From Enchytraeus crypticus (taxonomy: Eukaryota; Annelida; Clitellata; Enchytraeida; Enchytraeidae): a DNA stretch of 64,000 bases. The notes under the pieces are model-generated. The model was not told where the DNA came from. It searched no databases and saw only the letters and a list, made by a program, of their open reading frames with translations. The DNA is taken from positions 62,001-126,000 of the forward strand of contig CAJHZI010000446.1 of NCBI GenBank assembly GCA_905160935.1, in the 5' to 3' direction. Within the stretch, counting starts at the first letter, position 1, and each line of letters begins with the position of its first letter. The translations under genes were made by a program, and so were the position numbers. Positions 21,868 to 29,749 of this stretch are shown piece by piece.

Positions 21868-24339
21868 GCACTGCCTACAGGCAGGTCCATGTGGTACTGT
21901 GTGCGCAGAGTGGAGGCGCTATATACCATGGACCTGCCAGTAGGCATTGCACTAAGAGAGAGACACATCTAATGTGTGAAACAACTAGGAAGGGCAGAAT
22001 GGAAAATGCATATATGAGGATGAATTTGAATGTTGAAGGGATCGGGATAGGCTGGCTCAGTCCTAGGAACTTCTAAAAACTTCTATGACATCAATCAGTC
22101 TCTGCTATAAAATTTTACATTGTCGATAATCTGTATTAGTAAATGGATTAGTATTAAATGTGTATTAGTAAATGGATTAGTATTAAATGTGTATTAGTAA
22201 ATGGATTAGTATTAAATGTGTATTAGTAAATGGATTAGTATTAAATGTGTATTAGTAAATGGATTAGTATTAAATGTGTATTAGTAAATGGATTAGTATT
22301 AAATGTGTATTAGTAAATGGATTAGTATTAAATGTGTATTAGTAAATGGATTAGTATTAAATGTGTCTTAGTAAATGGATTAGTATTAAATGTGTATTAG
22401 TAAATGGATTAGTATTAAATGTGTATTAGTAAATGGATTAGTATTAAATGTGTATTAGTAAATGGATTAGTATTAAATGTGTATTAGTAAATGGATTAGT
22501 ATTAAATGTGTATTAGTAAATGGATTAGTATTAAATGTGTATTAGTAAATGGATCGATTGATTTATTTGTATTTTTTGTTTGTTTTTTTGCTTGTAGAAG
22601 AGGCATAGACTATCTAACTGGGTCATGGTGGCCTGATTTGAATGACCTTTATGACCGCCGCATACCTCTCTACCGGCTGATACAGAAACCAGGTGACCTC
22701 GTCTACATAGGCCCCGGCACTATACACTGGGTGCAGGCTGTGGTAAGTGTTGTTGTTGTTGTTGTTGTCTATCCTATAGGTCCTGGCACTATACACTGGG
22801 TGCAGGCTGTGGTAAGTGTTGTTGTTGTCTATCCTATAGGTCCTGGCACTATACACAGGGTGCAGGCTGTGGTAAGTGTTGTTGTCTATCCTATAGGTCC
22901 TGGCACTGTAATCTACTGTGATTTGCAATGTGGTGCGTCCCTGACATCATCCTTGAATTAGGAAACGGATTCCTTAATAATATTATCATTAAATACTATG
23001 CAGGACATTGCAGTTTATATTTATCTATTCCTATGTTAACCTCGTGACACAGTTGATAGAGAGTTCGTGTCTTAATCAATAAGAATTTAACGTCCGGTTC
23101 CTCGCCATAAGGCAGTGTCAGGGACGTCGCCGAATATGGATCTACGGCATGCTAAACGGAACTTTTTTATTGTTATGTTTTTTATGTTACCATGTTTTTT
23201 ATGCTACTATGCTTTTTATGTTACCATGTCTTTTTATGTTACCACGTTTCTATGTCATTTACACACGCAGGGCTGGTGCAACAACATAGCGTGGAACGTA
23301 GGACCGATGACCTCACTACAGTATGAGCTGGCCGTGGATCGCTACGAGTACTACAAGACTCGCCGCTACCGCTCCATCATCCCCATGATCCAGCTCTCCT
23401 GGAACCTCGCCAGGGACGTCCCCACCGCTGACCGGCGACTACACGCCCTGCTGCGGCGCACGCTGAGGCTTAGTCTGCGTCAGTGTCAGCTCACGCTGGA
23501 TTACGTGAGGTGTGGTCTGAGCAAAGAGGTTGTGTGGTACGGGAGGACAGAGGGTGAGCCTGCTCACTACTGCGAGTGTTGTGAGGTATTGAGATACGTT
23601 AGAATACAGTATAATACGAAGATGATACAAATACAATCAATCAATAAGAATTTAACGTCCGGTCCTCGCCATAAGGCAATGTCAGGGACGTCTCTTGCAG
23701 ACTCTGCACAAACAGGCGCCAAAGCACTACACGATGAAGATTGAGTACACAGAGACCACAAGAAAAAATGCAATACAAATACGATGCAGTACAATACAAA
23801 TGCAATACAATACAAATACGATGACGTGCTATAATAAAGAGTTATAATAAAGGGTATTGTTATAATAATGAGTATTCAACGTATTGTTTTCGATGTATTG
23901 TGGTTGTATTGTATTTTCTATGTATCTTTGCAGGCTGAAGTATTCAACGTATTATTTTCAATGTATTGTGGTTGTATTGCAGTTTACTGTATGTATTTTT
24001 GATGTATCTCTGCTGGCTGAGGTATTCAAAATATTGTTTTCAATGTATTGTAGTTTACAGTAGTGTATTTGTGATGTATCTGTGCAGGCTGAGGTTTTCA
24101 ACATATTGTTGTCAATGTATTGTGGTTTACAGTAGTGTATTTTCGATGTATTGTTGCAGGCTGAAGTATTTAACGTATTGTTTGTGACTGAGCACGACAA
24201 GAAGCACCTGGTTCACTGCCTCTCTTGTGCTCATAAGAAGTCAGGGGGCAGGTTACAGCGTCACAGTGTGCTGCAGCAGTACCGCATGAAGACACTCATG
24301 GACATCTACGACAACTACGTCCTTCAGAAACCGGCTTAG
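7075..24339 (+). CDS. KDM6: KDM6/UTX-family JmjC histone H3K27 demethylase with a giant repeat-rich N-terminus
   Basis: Eleven exons join in frame: 7075-9627, 14106-17307, 17977-18101, 18880-18979, 19345-19556, 20240-20319, 20948-21050, 21605-21822, 22598-22742, 23271-23585 and 24160-24339 (TAG), about 2410 residues. The enzyme family removes methyl groups from H3K27 using Fe(II) and 2-oxoglutarate in the nucleus. The C-terminal 500 residues follow UTX/KDM6A closely. The [10 protein letters not shown] linker precedes the JmjC domain. [10 protein letters not shown] supplies the HxE iron ligands (about H2161, E2163) and GTIHWVQA the second His (about 2241). The KDM6 zinc-binding fold follows with YCECCE and CLSC. 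The first 1900 residues are low-complexity with coding tandem repeats, and no TPR is seen, which is more like KDM6B architecture than KDM6A. The start is the first ATG after an in-frame stop at 7042; earlier exons cannot be excluded. The exon 6 donor (ACTAG|GTTCTT) is weak and runs into a (TTC)n tract. Confidence 0.92.
8041..8535 (+). repeat. Coding 21-bp tandem repeat (STRHSSD) in KDM6 exon 1
   Basis: About 24 units of 21 bp encode the heptad S-T-R-H-(S/P)-S-D, with variants [14 protein letters not shown] and SSG. The array is in frame with the KDM6 exon and adds roughly 165 Ser/His/Arg-rich residues. Because the unit length is divisible by three, other frames on both strands are also open, which explains several overlapping spurious ORFs. 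Confidence 0.9.
8780..9165 (+). repeat. Coding His/Glu/Pro repeat in KDM6 exon 1
   Basis: Degenerate tandem units built from 'gagcctcgactggtgcatca' and relatives encode HHQEPRLVHHLEP-like blocks. The complementary strand reads as an EAPDDAP repeat, which is a shadow. In frame with KDM6; likely disordered. Confidence 0.85.
9240..9545 (+). repeat. Coding repeat with GKLGL blocks in KDM6 exon 1
   Basis: Six tandem units of about 16-17 codons, each with (D/G)GKLGL followed by T/A-x-DDPN-like residues. In frame with the KDM6 exon. Confidence 0.85.
10115..10260 (-). mobile_element. tRNA-derived SINE, family A, minus-strand copy
   Basis: The reverse strand reads the family A B box (GGATTCAAATCCTGGGCTC variant), then 'cgagtgaggaaactgacgtt'. 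Other copies: 17370-17515 (+), 20478-20605 (+), 25050-25195 (+), 35483-35620 (+), 41195-41285 (-), 53058-53227 (-), 57838-57965 (-) and 61475-61560 (+). Confidence 0.75.
10458..10627. mobile_element. hAT-like MITE, short copy
   Basis: The ends are the inverted repeats CAGTGGTTAA and TTAACCACTG. The interior has repeated 'aggggccc' blocks and no coding capacity. It is related by its termini and interior phrases (aggggcc, 'agctctcaatt') to the better preserved copy at 26617-26951. Its target duplication is not clear. Confidence 0.65.
10855..11115. repeat. Minisatellite of 'gacctataggcctgta' type
   Basis: A roughly 15-16 bp palindromic-looking unit containing TAGGCCTGTAGACC is tandemly repeated about 15 times in KDM6 intron 1. 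It ends just before the LINE. Confidence 0.85.
11150..13080 (+). mobile_element. CR1/Jockey-like LINE, degenerate, with reverse transcriptase domain
   Basis: Frame-broken reverse transcriptase on the plus strand within KDM6 intron 1. Recognisable blocks are [56 protein letters not shown], and YANDTQ where YADDTQ is expected. A C-terminal end with [13 protein letters not shown] follows. At least three frameshifts or stops, and the Asp-to-Asn change in the active-site box, make it dead. The 3' end finishes with ATT/GTT repeats near 13050-13075. The 5' end carries an inverted duplication at about 11160-11300. Other 3' fragments of this family occur at 39903-40045 (-), 53325-53480 (+) and 54690-55120 (+). 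Confidence 0.9.
13217..13290 (-). mobile_element. Fragment of the (GA)n-tailed LINE 3' end, minus strand
   Basis: Contains the complement of the family C end, recognisable as 'tactggtaggtccatggcat' followed by 'ataatgcctccgc'. Better copies are at 27627-27690 and 57150-57210 on the plus strand. Confidence 0.6.
13565..13760 (-). mobile_element. Family B element with (GAT)n tail, minus-strand copy
   Basis: The reverse strand reads 'cgtgttgtgtccgg', 'gtcagaaagggcattcggtt', 'gcgcctaggctccagaaatt' and ends 'aaactgggatttaggggag' before GAT repeats. Multiple further copies in both orientations (40570-40735, 51793-51950, 58915-59295, 59890-60100, 60728-61010, 61035-61240) establish the family. Confidence 0.8.
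13877..13965. repeat. Near-perfect palindrome around (AT)n
   Basis: Two arms of about 38 bp, 'ttcagaatctcattcactaa' and its exact complement, flank a central TATATA tract. The arms extend through 'taatttatgagaaatatata'. A strong hairpin or cruciform; possibly a foldback element. Lies 140 bp upstream of KDM6 exon 2. Confidence 0.85.
14936..15205 (+). repeat. Coding repeat NVGQVSS in KDM6 exon 2
   Basis: About 12 units, mostly 21 bp, encode (S/F)-S-N-V-G-Q-V. In frame in the second giant exon, and again a period-21 coding satellite as in exon 1. Confidence 0.9.
16185..16410 (+). repeat. Coding 60-bp repeat [17 protein letters not shown] in KDM6 exon 2
   Basis: Four 20-residue units with the core [20 protein letters not shown]. 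They are highly similar at the DNA level, so recent or homogenised. In frame. A shorter SGENSVT repeat follows at 16985-17075. Confidence 0.9.
17370..17515 (+). mobile_element. tRNA-derived SINE, family A
   Basis: Begins 'ggctgcagccagcggcgaag', then the A-box-like 'gtcggtaagatactcgacc', the B box 'ggttaaaatcctgggctc', and the 3' core 'tgacatcgctttcgagtgaa' plus 'gaaactgacgtta'. In KDM6 intron 2. Confidence 0.8.
17845..17976 (+). repeat. Echoes of the KDM6 exon 3 acceptor
   Basis: The true exon edge 'acggcacag|GAATGGACGGC' at 17977 is preceded by two decayed copies: 'acggcgcaggattggacggc' extending through 'acatctatcagcac' (about 17852-17885), and 'acggcacaggattggac' (about 17927-17943). Both keep the AG acceptor. 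Confidence 0.85.
18110..18300. repeat. (ATT/AAT)n trinucleotide tract
   Basis: Long imperfect TAA/TTA and GTA repeats in KDM6 intron 3, next to LINE tail fragments on either side. Confidence 0.8.
19190..19312 (+). repeat. 22-bp minisatellite before KDM6 exon 5
   Basis: Five to six units of 'ttattccactattacctca' plus 'ttg' fill the polypyrimidine region before the acceptor of the exon at 19345. Confidence 0.85.
19557..19925 (+). repeat. 26-bp minisatellite starting at the KDM6 exon 5 donor
   Basis: About 14 units begin 'gtaggcgtgtcatacgaatt' and end 'agtcta'. The first unit is the real splice donor (AAG|GTAGGCG), so each unit carries a copy of the donor hexamer. The array occupies the first 370 bp of the intron. 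Confidence 0.9.
19925..20239. repeat. (TTGAT)n-rich tract
   Basis: Imperfect GATTGATT and GATTAATCGATGG repeats occupy the rest of KDM6 intron 5 up to the next acceptor. Confidence 0.8.
20320..20475 (+). repeat. (TTC)n pyrimidine tract directly after a weak KDM6 donor
   Basis: About 155 bp of TTC/TCT/CCT repeats start at the donor of the exon ending 20319. They encode only Phe/Ser/Leu if read through. Splicing from ACTAG|GTTCTT to the acceptor at 20948 restores the conserved IKFGTN frame, so I treat the tract as intronic. Confidence 0.75.
20478..20605 (+). mobile_element. tRNA-derived SINE, family A
   Basis: Well preserved copy with 'gatgtcggtaagatattcga', the B box 'ggttcaaatcctgggctc' and 'gagtgaggaaactgacgtta'. 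In KDM6 intron 6. Confidence 0.8.
20750..20947 (+). repeat. Tandem echoes of the KDM6 exon 7 acceptor
   Basis: The true edge 'tgatttgctctag|AAATAAGAAGATGATA' at 20948 is preceded by four copies of 'tgtattgatttgctctagaa' plus 'ataagagac', each about 50 bp apart and keeping the acceptor-like CTAG. Confidence 0.85.
21170..21470. repeat. (GAGT)n repeat in KDM6 intron 7
   Basis: Imperfect GAGTGAGTGAGCGAGG tetranucleotide-derived tract of about 300 bp. The antisense ORF rich in SLTHSL is a by-product. Confidence 0.85.
21510..21585 (+). pseudogene. Decayed partial duplicate of KDM6 exon 8
   Basis: About 70 bp closely match 21628-21700 of exon 8 ([20 protein letters not shown] region): 'cacgtgggtcacactgtgct' against 'cacgttggtcacacagtatt', with 'cagctgtacacgaaggtacc' also shared. 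It lacks the exon start and the catalytic HQE and ends in a (TTGA)n tract. It is an intronic remnant of a tandem exon duplication. Confidence 0.85.
21830..21965. mobile_element. Two opposed fragments of the (GA)n-tailed LINE 3' end
   Basis: A minus-strand copy (CT repeat, then 'cagtgcactgcctacaggca') meets a plus-strand copy ('gtggaggcgctatataccat', 'ggacctgccagtaggcattg', then GAGAGA). The pair forms an inverted repeat just after the KDM6 exon 8 donor. Confidence 0.75.
22135..22555 (+). repeat. 29-bp minisatellite in KDM6 intron 8
   Basis: About 14 near-identical units of 'gtgtattagtaaatggatta' plus 'gtattaaat'. The homogeneity suggests recent expansion. It ends 40 bp before the acceptor of the exon at 22598. 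Confidence 0.92.
22743..22910 (+). repeat. Triplicated KDM6 exon 9 donor
   Basis: The exon end 'tatacactgggtgcaggctg' plus TG|GTAAGTG is followed by two more copies of the last 32 exon bases. Each copy is preceded by 'tctatcctatag' (acceptor-like) and followed by a perfect GTAAGTG donor (22812 and 22872). GTT trinucleotide numbers shrink from copy to copy. Confidence 0.92.
23640..23780 (-). mobile_element. (GATT)n-tailed LINE 3' end, minus strand
   Basis: The reverse strand of 'aatcaataagaatttaacgt', 'cctcgccataaggcaatgtc' and 'aggcgccaaagcactacacg' matches the plus-strand copy at 32800-32940. Shorter fragments of the same end are at 23085-23130 (-), 35335-35385 (-) and 43918-43975 (+). Confidence 0.75.
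23925..24159 (+). repeat. Tandem echoes of the KDM6 last-exon acceptor
   Basis: The true edge 'ttgcag|GCTGAAGTATTTAACG' at 24160 has three upstream copies of about 70 bp, starting 'tttgcaggctgaagtattca', 'ctgctggctgaggtattc' and 'tgtgcaggctgaggttttca'. Two of the three keep a CAG acceptor. Confidence 0.9.
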
Positions 24340-24680
24340 ACTGGCTGACTCCAGAAAAACACCGGCTTAGACCTGCTGACTCTGAAGAAACACCGGCTTA
24401 AACCGGCTGACTCCGGAATATAACCGGCTTAGACCAGCTGAATTCAGAAAAATACTGGTTTAGACCGGCTGACTTCAGAAAAACAGTGGCTTAGACCGGC
24501 TGACTCCAGAAAAACACCGGCTTAGACTGGCTGACTCCAGAAAAATACCGGCTTAGACCGGCTGACTCCAGAATAAAATCGGCTAAGACCAGCTGAGTCC
24601 AGAAAAATACTGGCTTAGAGCGGCTGACTCAAGAAAACTACTGGCTTAGAGCAGCTAAGTACTGGCTTAGACCTTTCCCG
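24325..24680 (+). repeat. Minisatellite continuing from the KDM6 stop codon
   Basis: About ten 30-35 bp units with 'ccggcttagaccggctgact' and 'ccagaaaaa'. The first unit includes the last codons and the stop of KDM6 (CAGAAACCGGCTTAG), so the coding end is part of the array. Confidence 0.9.
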
Positions 24681-24930
24681 TTCTAGCCAGACTCTGGAAA
24701 AATCTCCCTCTTTCCAGGCAGAGTTTTCACAACTGAGGTTGTGTCATTATAAATCACAAGCAGCGTTATCACTACGACTGTGTAGTAACGCTGAATAGAT
24801 GTTAGTAGAGAAAGACGAATTTTAGTAGAGAAAGATTTTAATGGTTTACTAGTGAAATTTTAATAGTTAAGACAAATTTTAATAGAGAAATATTTTAATA
24901 GTTTACTAGTGAAATTTTAATAGTAAAGTA

Positions 24931-24936
24931 AATAAA
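24931..24936 (+). promoter_or_regulatory. Candidate KDM6 polyadenylation signal
   Basis: AATAAA about 590 bases after the stop codon and beyond the stop-anchored minisatellite. No nearer canonical signal was noticed. Confidence 0.4.
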
Positions 24937-25049
24937 CTCTGTGAGAATTCTGTCGTCAAACTACTGTGTCAGCAGAAATGATTAGTATTTCAATTGAAGC
25001 TACCGTGCGGGTGATGTATCCATTGATATTGCGTTCAGGTATATCCTAT

Positions 25050-25195
25050 CAACTGGAGCCAGTGGCGATGTCGGTAAGATACTCGACCGCGGATCAGTAT
25101 GTGCGGGGTTCAAATTCTGGGCTCGCCCGTCACTGATATTGCTTTCGAGTGAGAAAACTGACATTAACATTAGCATTTTTACCGGCTTTATAAAC
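25050..25195 (+). mobile_element. tRNA-derived SINE, family A
   Basis: Copy with 'ggagccagtggcgatgtcgg', the B box 'ggttcaaattctgggctc' and the 3' core 'gagtgagaaaactgacatta'. Confidence 0.8.
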
Positions 25196-26189
25196 TGCAG
25201 CCATGTCTGTGTGTGTGTGTGTATATTCTTTTCTCAACATGTATTTACTATCATTCAGGGATGTTTTTGTTAAATTAAGTAGTTGGGCTTAGTATATTGC
25301 TATAAAGTGTAGTGTGTGTGTTTTATCTTATAGTGCTGTGTTAACTCTGTACATGACTGTAAGGTTGTTCTTTCACGAGACCAGTATGTCTTGTAGTTCT
25401 GTAGTAATATGTATGCATGTTGGTATAATTTTATATATTTTACTATTTTTATATTCCTACGATGTTTTTCTCTGTCTATTAAGCGATACGTGCCTGATTG
25501 ATTGACACTGTATTTTCTGTTAGAAGTTGCTGCTCTCTGTTTGTCTGTAGATTTTATACAACTTTCTGACTTGTAATCTGTCACGGTTTTCTGCCATTTA
25601 TTGGCACCATAGCAAAACGATATTTTTATATTATATTAAAAAATCTACTATTGAATATCTATTGCTCGCTGCTTTTACATTATTTTCGTGTGCGTTTAAC
25701 TGCGTCTCTGACATGACATACATATTTACAGAATTGCTTTGTAGTTCAATTTTTTGTATGTTTTATTTTTACCTCCTCCATGATTAGTCTTAGTTGTTGG
25801 CCTAAATGAAGAGGCCCATTCCAAACTTCGATAAATAAGCCCATTCGATTCAATTAATGCATGCCATATTTAATGCACAAAGTTGGCTGTTTTTGTGAGT
25901 ACAAGTTTTTGCATACAAGTCTACAAACTAAAGATGGAATTTGTGGTATCTTTATGTTAGCGTAACATGCTGACTGCAGTGAATTATTGTATCTCTACAC
26001 TACTATGTGAATGAACTGAGAGCAATACACTGTGGCCCAGAACAAAATGAGACGAGCCGGAGATACTAATTAATTAACATTGAAAACTGTCTCATTTTTT
26101 GGGGCCACTGTGTAGATTGCTCGCTCATGTTAAGCTGTTACTTGTATAGAGTTGATATTATTCCACATAACTCAGGTCTATGTTAAAAC

Positions 26190-26480
26190 ATGCAATATTT
26201 CTCTATTTTGATTTTAGATGTTTATTCCCGTCGATATTAAAGGAACATTTCTACTTTTCGATTTTAGATATTTATTCTCGTCTATATGAAATCATGCAAC
26301 ATTTCTATATTTCTATTTTAGATGTTTATTCCCGTCTATATTAAAGCAACATTCTATATTTTGATTTTGGATGCTTATTCCCGTCGATATTAAAGCAACA
26401 TTTCTATATTTCTATTTTACGTGTTTATTCCCGTCTATATTAAAGCAGCATTTGTATTTTTTGATTTTATATGTTTATTC
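26190..26480. repeat. About 60-bp tandem repeat, five units
   Basis: Diverged units contain 'tttattcccgtctatattaa' followed by AGCAACATTTCTATATTT. Confidence 0.8.
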
Positions 26481-26616
26481 TCGTTTGGATATGGACCGTC
26501 GTATATTGCGAATGCTTTGTGCCTGATAAAACGGTTCATGGGTAGACTTTTTGTCATGGATGAATTATCGCCTTTATCTCTCTAACTGTATGCTGTTGTT
26601 GTTGTTTTTGTGTATA

Positions 26617-26951
26617 CAGTGGTTAAATTGAGGGAGAACGCAGGGGAACCATTTACCTTAGCTCTAATTTTTTATGAGGTGTGTTCCCGTGCTAGGGGCC
26701 TATATCCGCGTCGGCTGCAATTGATGCGCCAACAAAAGGCAACGATTACTAATAACCATGGAGAGGAATGGAGGAAATAACGAAAACTACAAAAACAGAA
26801 ACCAAGAAAGGAAACTATGTAGTACAAGCGGTATGTCATGTGTGTAATTATACGATCAAAAGAAACATACTAGGAGACCTTTTAATACATTACAGGGGGC
26901 CGAATAAATTCTGACCGTTCCCGTAGCTCTCAATTCCCACTTAAACCACTG
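26617..26951. mobile_element. hAT-like non-autonomous DNA transposon (MITE) with 8-bp target duplication
   Basis: The element starts CAGTGGTTAAATTGAGGG and ends CAATTCCCACTTAAACCACTG (inverse TIR). It is flanked on both sides by the exact octamer TGTGTATA (26609-26616 and 26952-26959). The 8-bp duplication and CAGTG termini are typical of the hAT superfamily. At 335 bp with no ORF it is non-autonomous. Confidence 0.85.
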
Positions 26952-27359
26952 TGTGTATATTGGTGCTTCGATTAATAAACCTTGTAGTTCTCACCAGCCT
27001 GACGTTGAAGTCGAGGTGCTCGATTTTGTCTTGGATGACGATGACTTATAGTTGTGTAGTTTATTGACTTTGTATTCTAATTATGTAATTTAAATGCAGT
27101 AATTTAAATAAATAGACGAGCAGTGTGATAGTGACTACCGTAGGAGAATCGAAGCTATGTGCGGTAATACTAGAAATATTTAATAGCTAGTAAGAGTCTG
27201 CGCAAATCTGGCCTACAAAATGTCTATTACTTGGACTTTATGTGATATGAACGATAGTGTTGTGCTATTTTATAAACTAAATTAAGTACGTTCTAAACTA
27301 TTCTGCAGCAAACGCTCATTGAGATTATGATACAATGTTATCGTGTTATATTTAACTAA

Positions 27360-27540
27360 ACAGGATTTATTTGATTTTATTGTCTTACATGATTTTTAGT
27401 GGCTAACATGATTTTAGTGGCCTACATAATTTTTAGTGGCTTACATGATTTTAGTGGTTTACATGATTTTAGTGGTTTACATGATTTTAGTGGTTTACAT
27501 GATTTTAGTGGTTTACATGATTCTTCATTAGTTTATATGA
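27360..27540. repeat. About 20-bp tandem repeat 'gtggtttacatgattttta'
   Basis: About eight units between 27365 and 27540, with single-base variants. Confidence 0.8.
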
Positions 27541-27997
27541 TTTAATCGTCTCCTCTGGTGCAATAAAAATTTTGCAATTGTGCTGCTGATATTTATGAAA
27601 TATTCATTTTGTGGTACATCTATTAAGAGTGGAGGCGTTATATACCATGGACCTGCCAGTAGGCAGTGCACTAAGAGAGAGAAAGAGGTACATCTATTAA
27701 GAGTAACATTCGTCAGTGATGGAGTAACCATCTCCATTGATTATTGAGCACTGCATAGATCAACAAGTTAATCTCGTCTGAAAAATCTATGCCCTACCCG
27801 TACCATATGTAGACTATTGTTTGGGAAAAATATGGCTTCTGGGATCGTTTCCCGTTGTTTTCCGCAAATGTATAATTATACATTGCATATATTTGATTTA
27901 TTGATGATTGGATTGAGAGTTATATACATGTACAACTACAGATAGGGATTTGTAGTTATAATGTATGTTAATGCATTCATCACCGGCTGTTACTATT

Positions 27998-28250
27998 AAA
28001 AACAAAAGTAAACACGCATTATAGTGAAATGATCAACTATGTTGATATCTATCACTTTTTAATACCACATGTTTAAACCGTTAGGCAGTTAAGTCCATTT
28101 TCCGTATAGCCAGTCCAATGAATGTCCGAGATTTTACTCTCAGATAAGCGCGGCTGGGATTCGAACCCGCGATGGTTCAATTTACCCCAGGATTTGTCAC
28201 TTGAAACTTCATGACGTTACCTCTACGCTATAAAGACATTCACTTGTTTG
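27998..28250 (-). mobile_element. tRNA-derived SINE, family F, minus strand
   Basis: The reverse strand has the family F B box ('ggttcgaatcccagc' type) and the end 'gatatcaacatagttgatca'. It faces the copy at 28437. Confidence 0.8.
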
Positions 28251-28436
28251 AATAATTGTTAAAAGGAAGAAACCAGTATTTGCTCGAATATAGCTACTAC
28301 TACTTACTTGAGTAGCAGTATCAGTACAATAAAATTTAAAATCATGTATTTTACACTCTTCTTGTAGGTACAATAATGAAAATGCTATACATTAACAGGG
28401 AGTAGAGAACTAAATATATGCTACTTTTACTTAATG

Positions 28437-28680
28437 TCTCAATAGCGTATGGGTAACATCATGAAGTTTTAATTGACAGATCCTGAGGTGAATTGAACTC
28501 TCATGGGTTCGAATCCCAGCGGCGCTGATCTGAGAGTAAAATCTCAGACATTCCACAGAACTGGTTGTGCGGAAAATGGACTAAATTGCCTAACGGTTTA
28601 AACATGTGGTTTTAAAAAGTGGTAGATATCAATTTGGTTGATCATTTCACTATAGTGCGCGTTGCATTTTAAAATTATAC
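28437..28680 (+). mobile_element. tRNA-derived SINE, family F, plus strand
   Basis: 'gtctcaatagcgtatgggta' start, B box 'gggttcgaatcccagc', 'tctgagagtaaaatctcaga', and end 'ttgatcatttcactatagtg'. Confidence 0.8.
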
Positions 28681-29749
28681 TAGTTCAGGAAGTCAGTAAC
28701 ACTTGTAACGTTAAAGCTTGGCCCATAAAGAAAGATATTCTATTGATTGCCCTAGCTAATAATGTCAATTCCATTAATAGTAAAATTAATAAAGTTTCAT
28801 ACTGAATAAAATTTTCACCTTATAGTCGACACTTCCGGAAAATGGCATAGAATATCTTTGGAAATAGTTCCGAAAAACGAAGTATTAGAGAGAACTTATA
28901 TACCTATGGTTCCGAAAGTTATAACTTGAATTTTGAGGATCGACTAAACAAAACTTGTTTTTATTGTTCTCACTATCTATGGTCGCCAGATTGCAGCGAT
29001 ATTGGAGGATTTCTAACCGGTGTGTTTGTAAATAATTTTTATTCGTTATTTTTCGCAGTCTTAAAGTAGTAGTAGTAGTCGTTGTTAGTTTACTTTTATT
29101 TTTAAAAAATTGGACCTGACAAATTATATAGAAAATTCTGGCGTGTTTAAATTAAACAGAGACGTATATTTCTCATAAGTAGTGTATATGGTGGAAAATA
29201 TCTATAAATTAAGTTTGTGCATATTCAGGTATAATTATTTCTGATAAGTACGTTACGGTGGCGTTAATCGTGGATCATATCTATAAATTAAGTTTAGTTT
29301 GTGTATATTCAGACACTTTACTCAATTTCTGGATCTATAGTTTCTTTGTTGTAGAATAATAATTTGCGCTGCAACCCAATAGTTTATCACAATATATTGA
29401 ATTTAAATCATGTTTCTGTTTTTGATTTATATACTGTATGTAGTTAATGATAAATTTATAATTGAACATTTATAACTCAACAGTATGTCTTGTTGATTTA
29501 TCTGCAAGGTAAAAATAGTAATAAAAGTCAACATAATATAATTTAGTCTTTAACTTTTTATATAGTCGGTTTCTTTTTACTTATGTGTATTAGTTTTCTT
29601 TAATATATTTTGTGAATTAAAAAAATTTATTATGGGTTCAATGCCTGTAGTTTAATGTTAATCGCATGCCTAATATTTATGTCAGCAGGATCCTGTCGTT
29701 AATCGTCTGTTTAAAATTTCAAAATAAGATTTGATAAAACCTGAGGATA

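Larger units (their letters stand above)
24940..29749. other. Intergenic region between KDM6 and SARNP, repeats only
   Basis: No exon is supported. It holds a family A SINE (25050-25195), a roughly 60-bp tandem repeat (26190-26480), a hAT-like MITE (26617-26951), a 20-bp repeat (27360-27540), a LINE tail (27627-27690) and two opposed family F SINEs (27998-28250 and 28437-28680). The last kilobase is AT-rich and must hold the SARNP promoter, with no clear core element. Confidence 0.5.

Noticed and set aside
21741-21968. ORF running from KDM6 exon 8 through the CT tract
   Set aside because: Conservation stops at CQE and the phase-2 donor GTATGTG at 21823 joins exactly to the next conserved exon. 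The continuation is intron and LINE tail.
28437-28680. tRNA gene suggested by the B box 'gggttcgaatcccagc'
   Set aside because: No cloverleaf or acceptor pairing; the same unit recurs in several places with a common 3' body, so it is a SINE.
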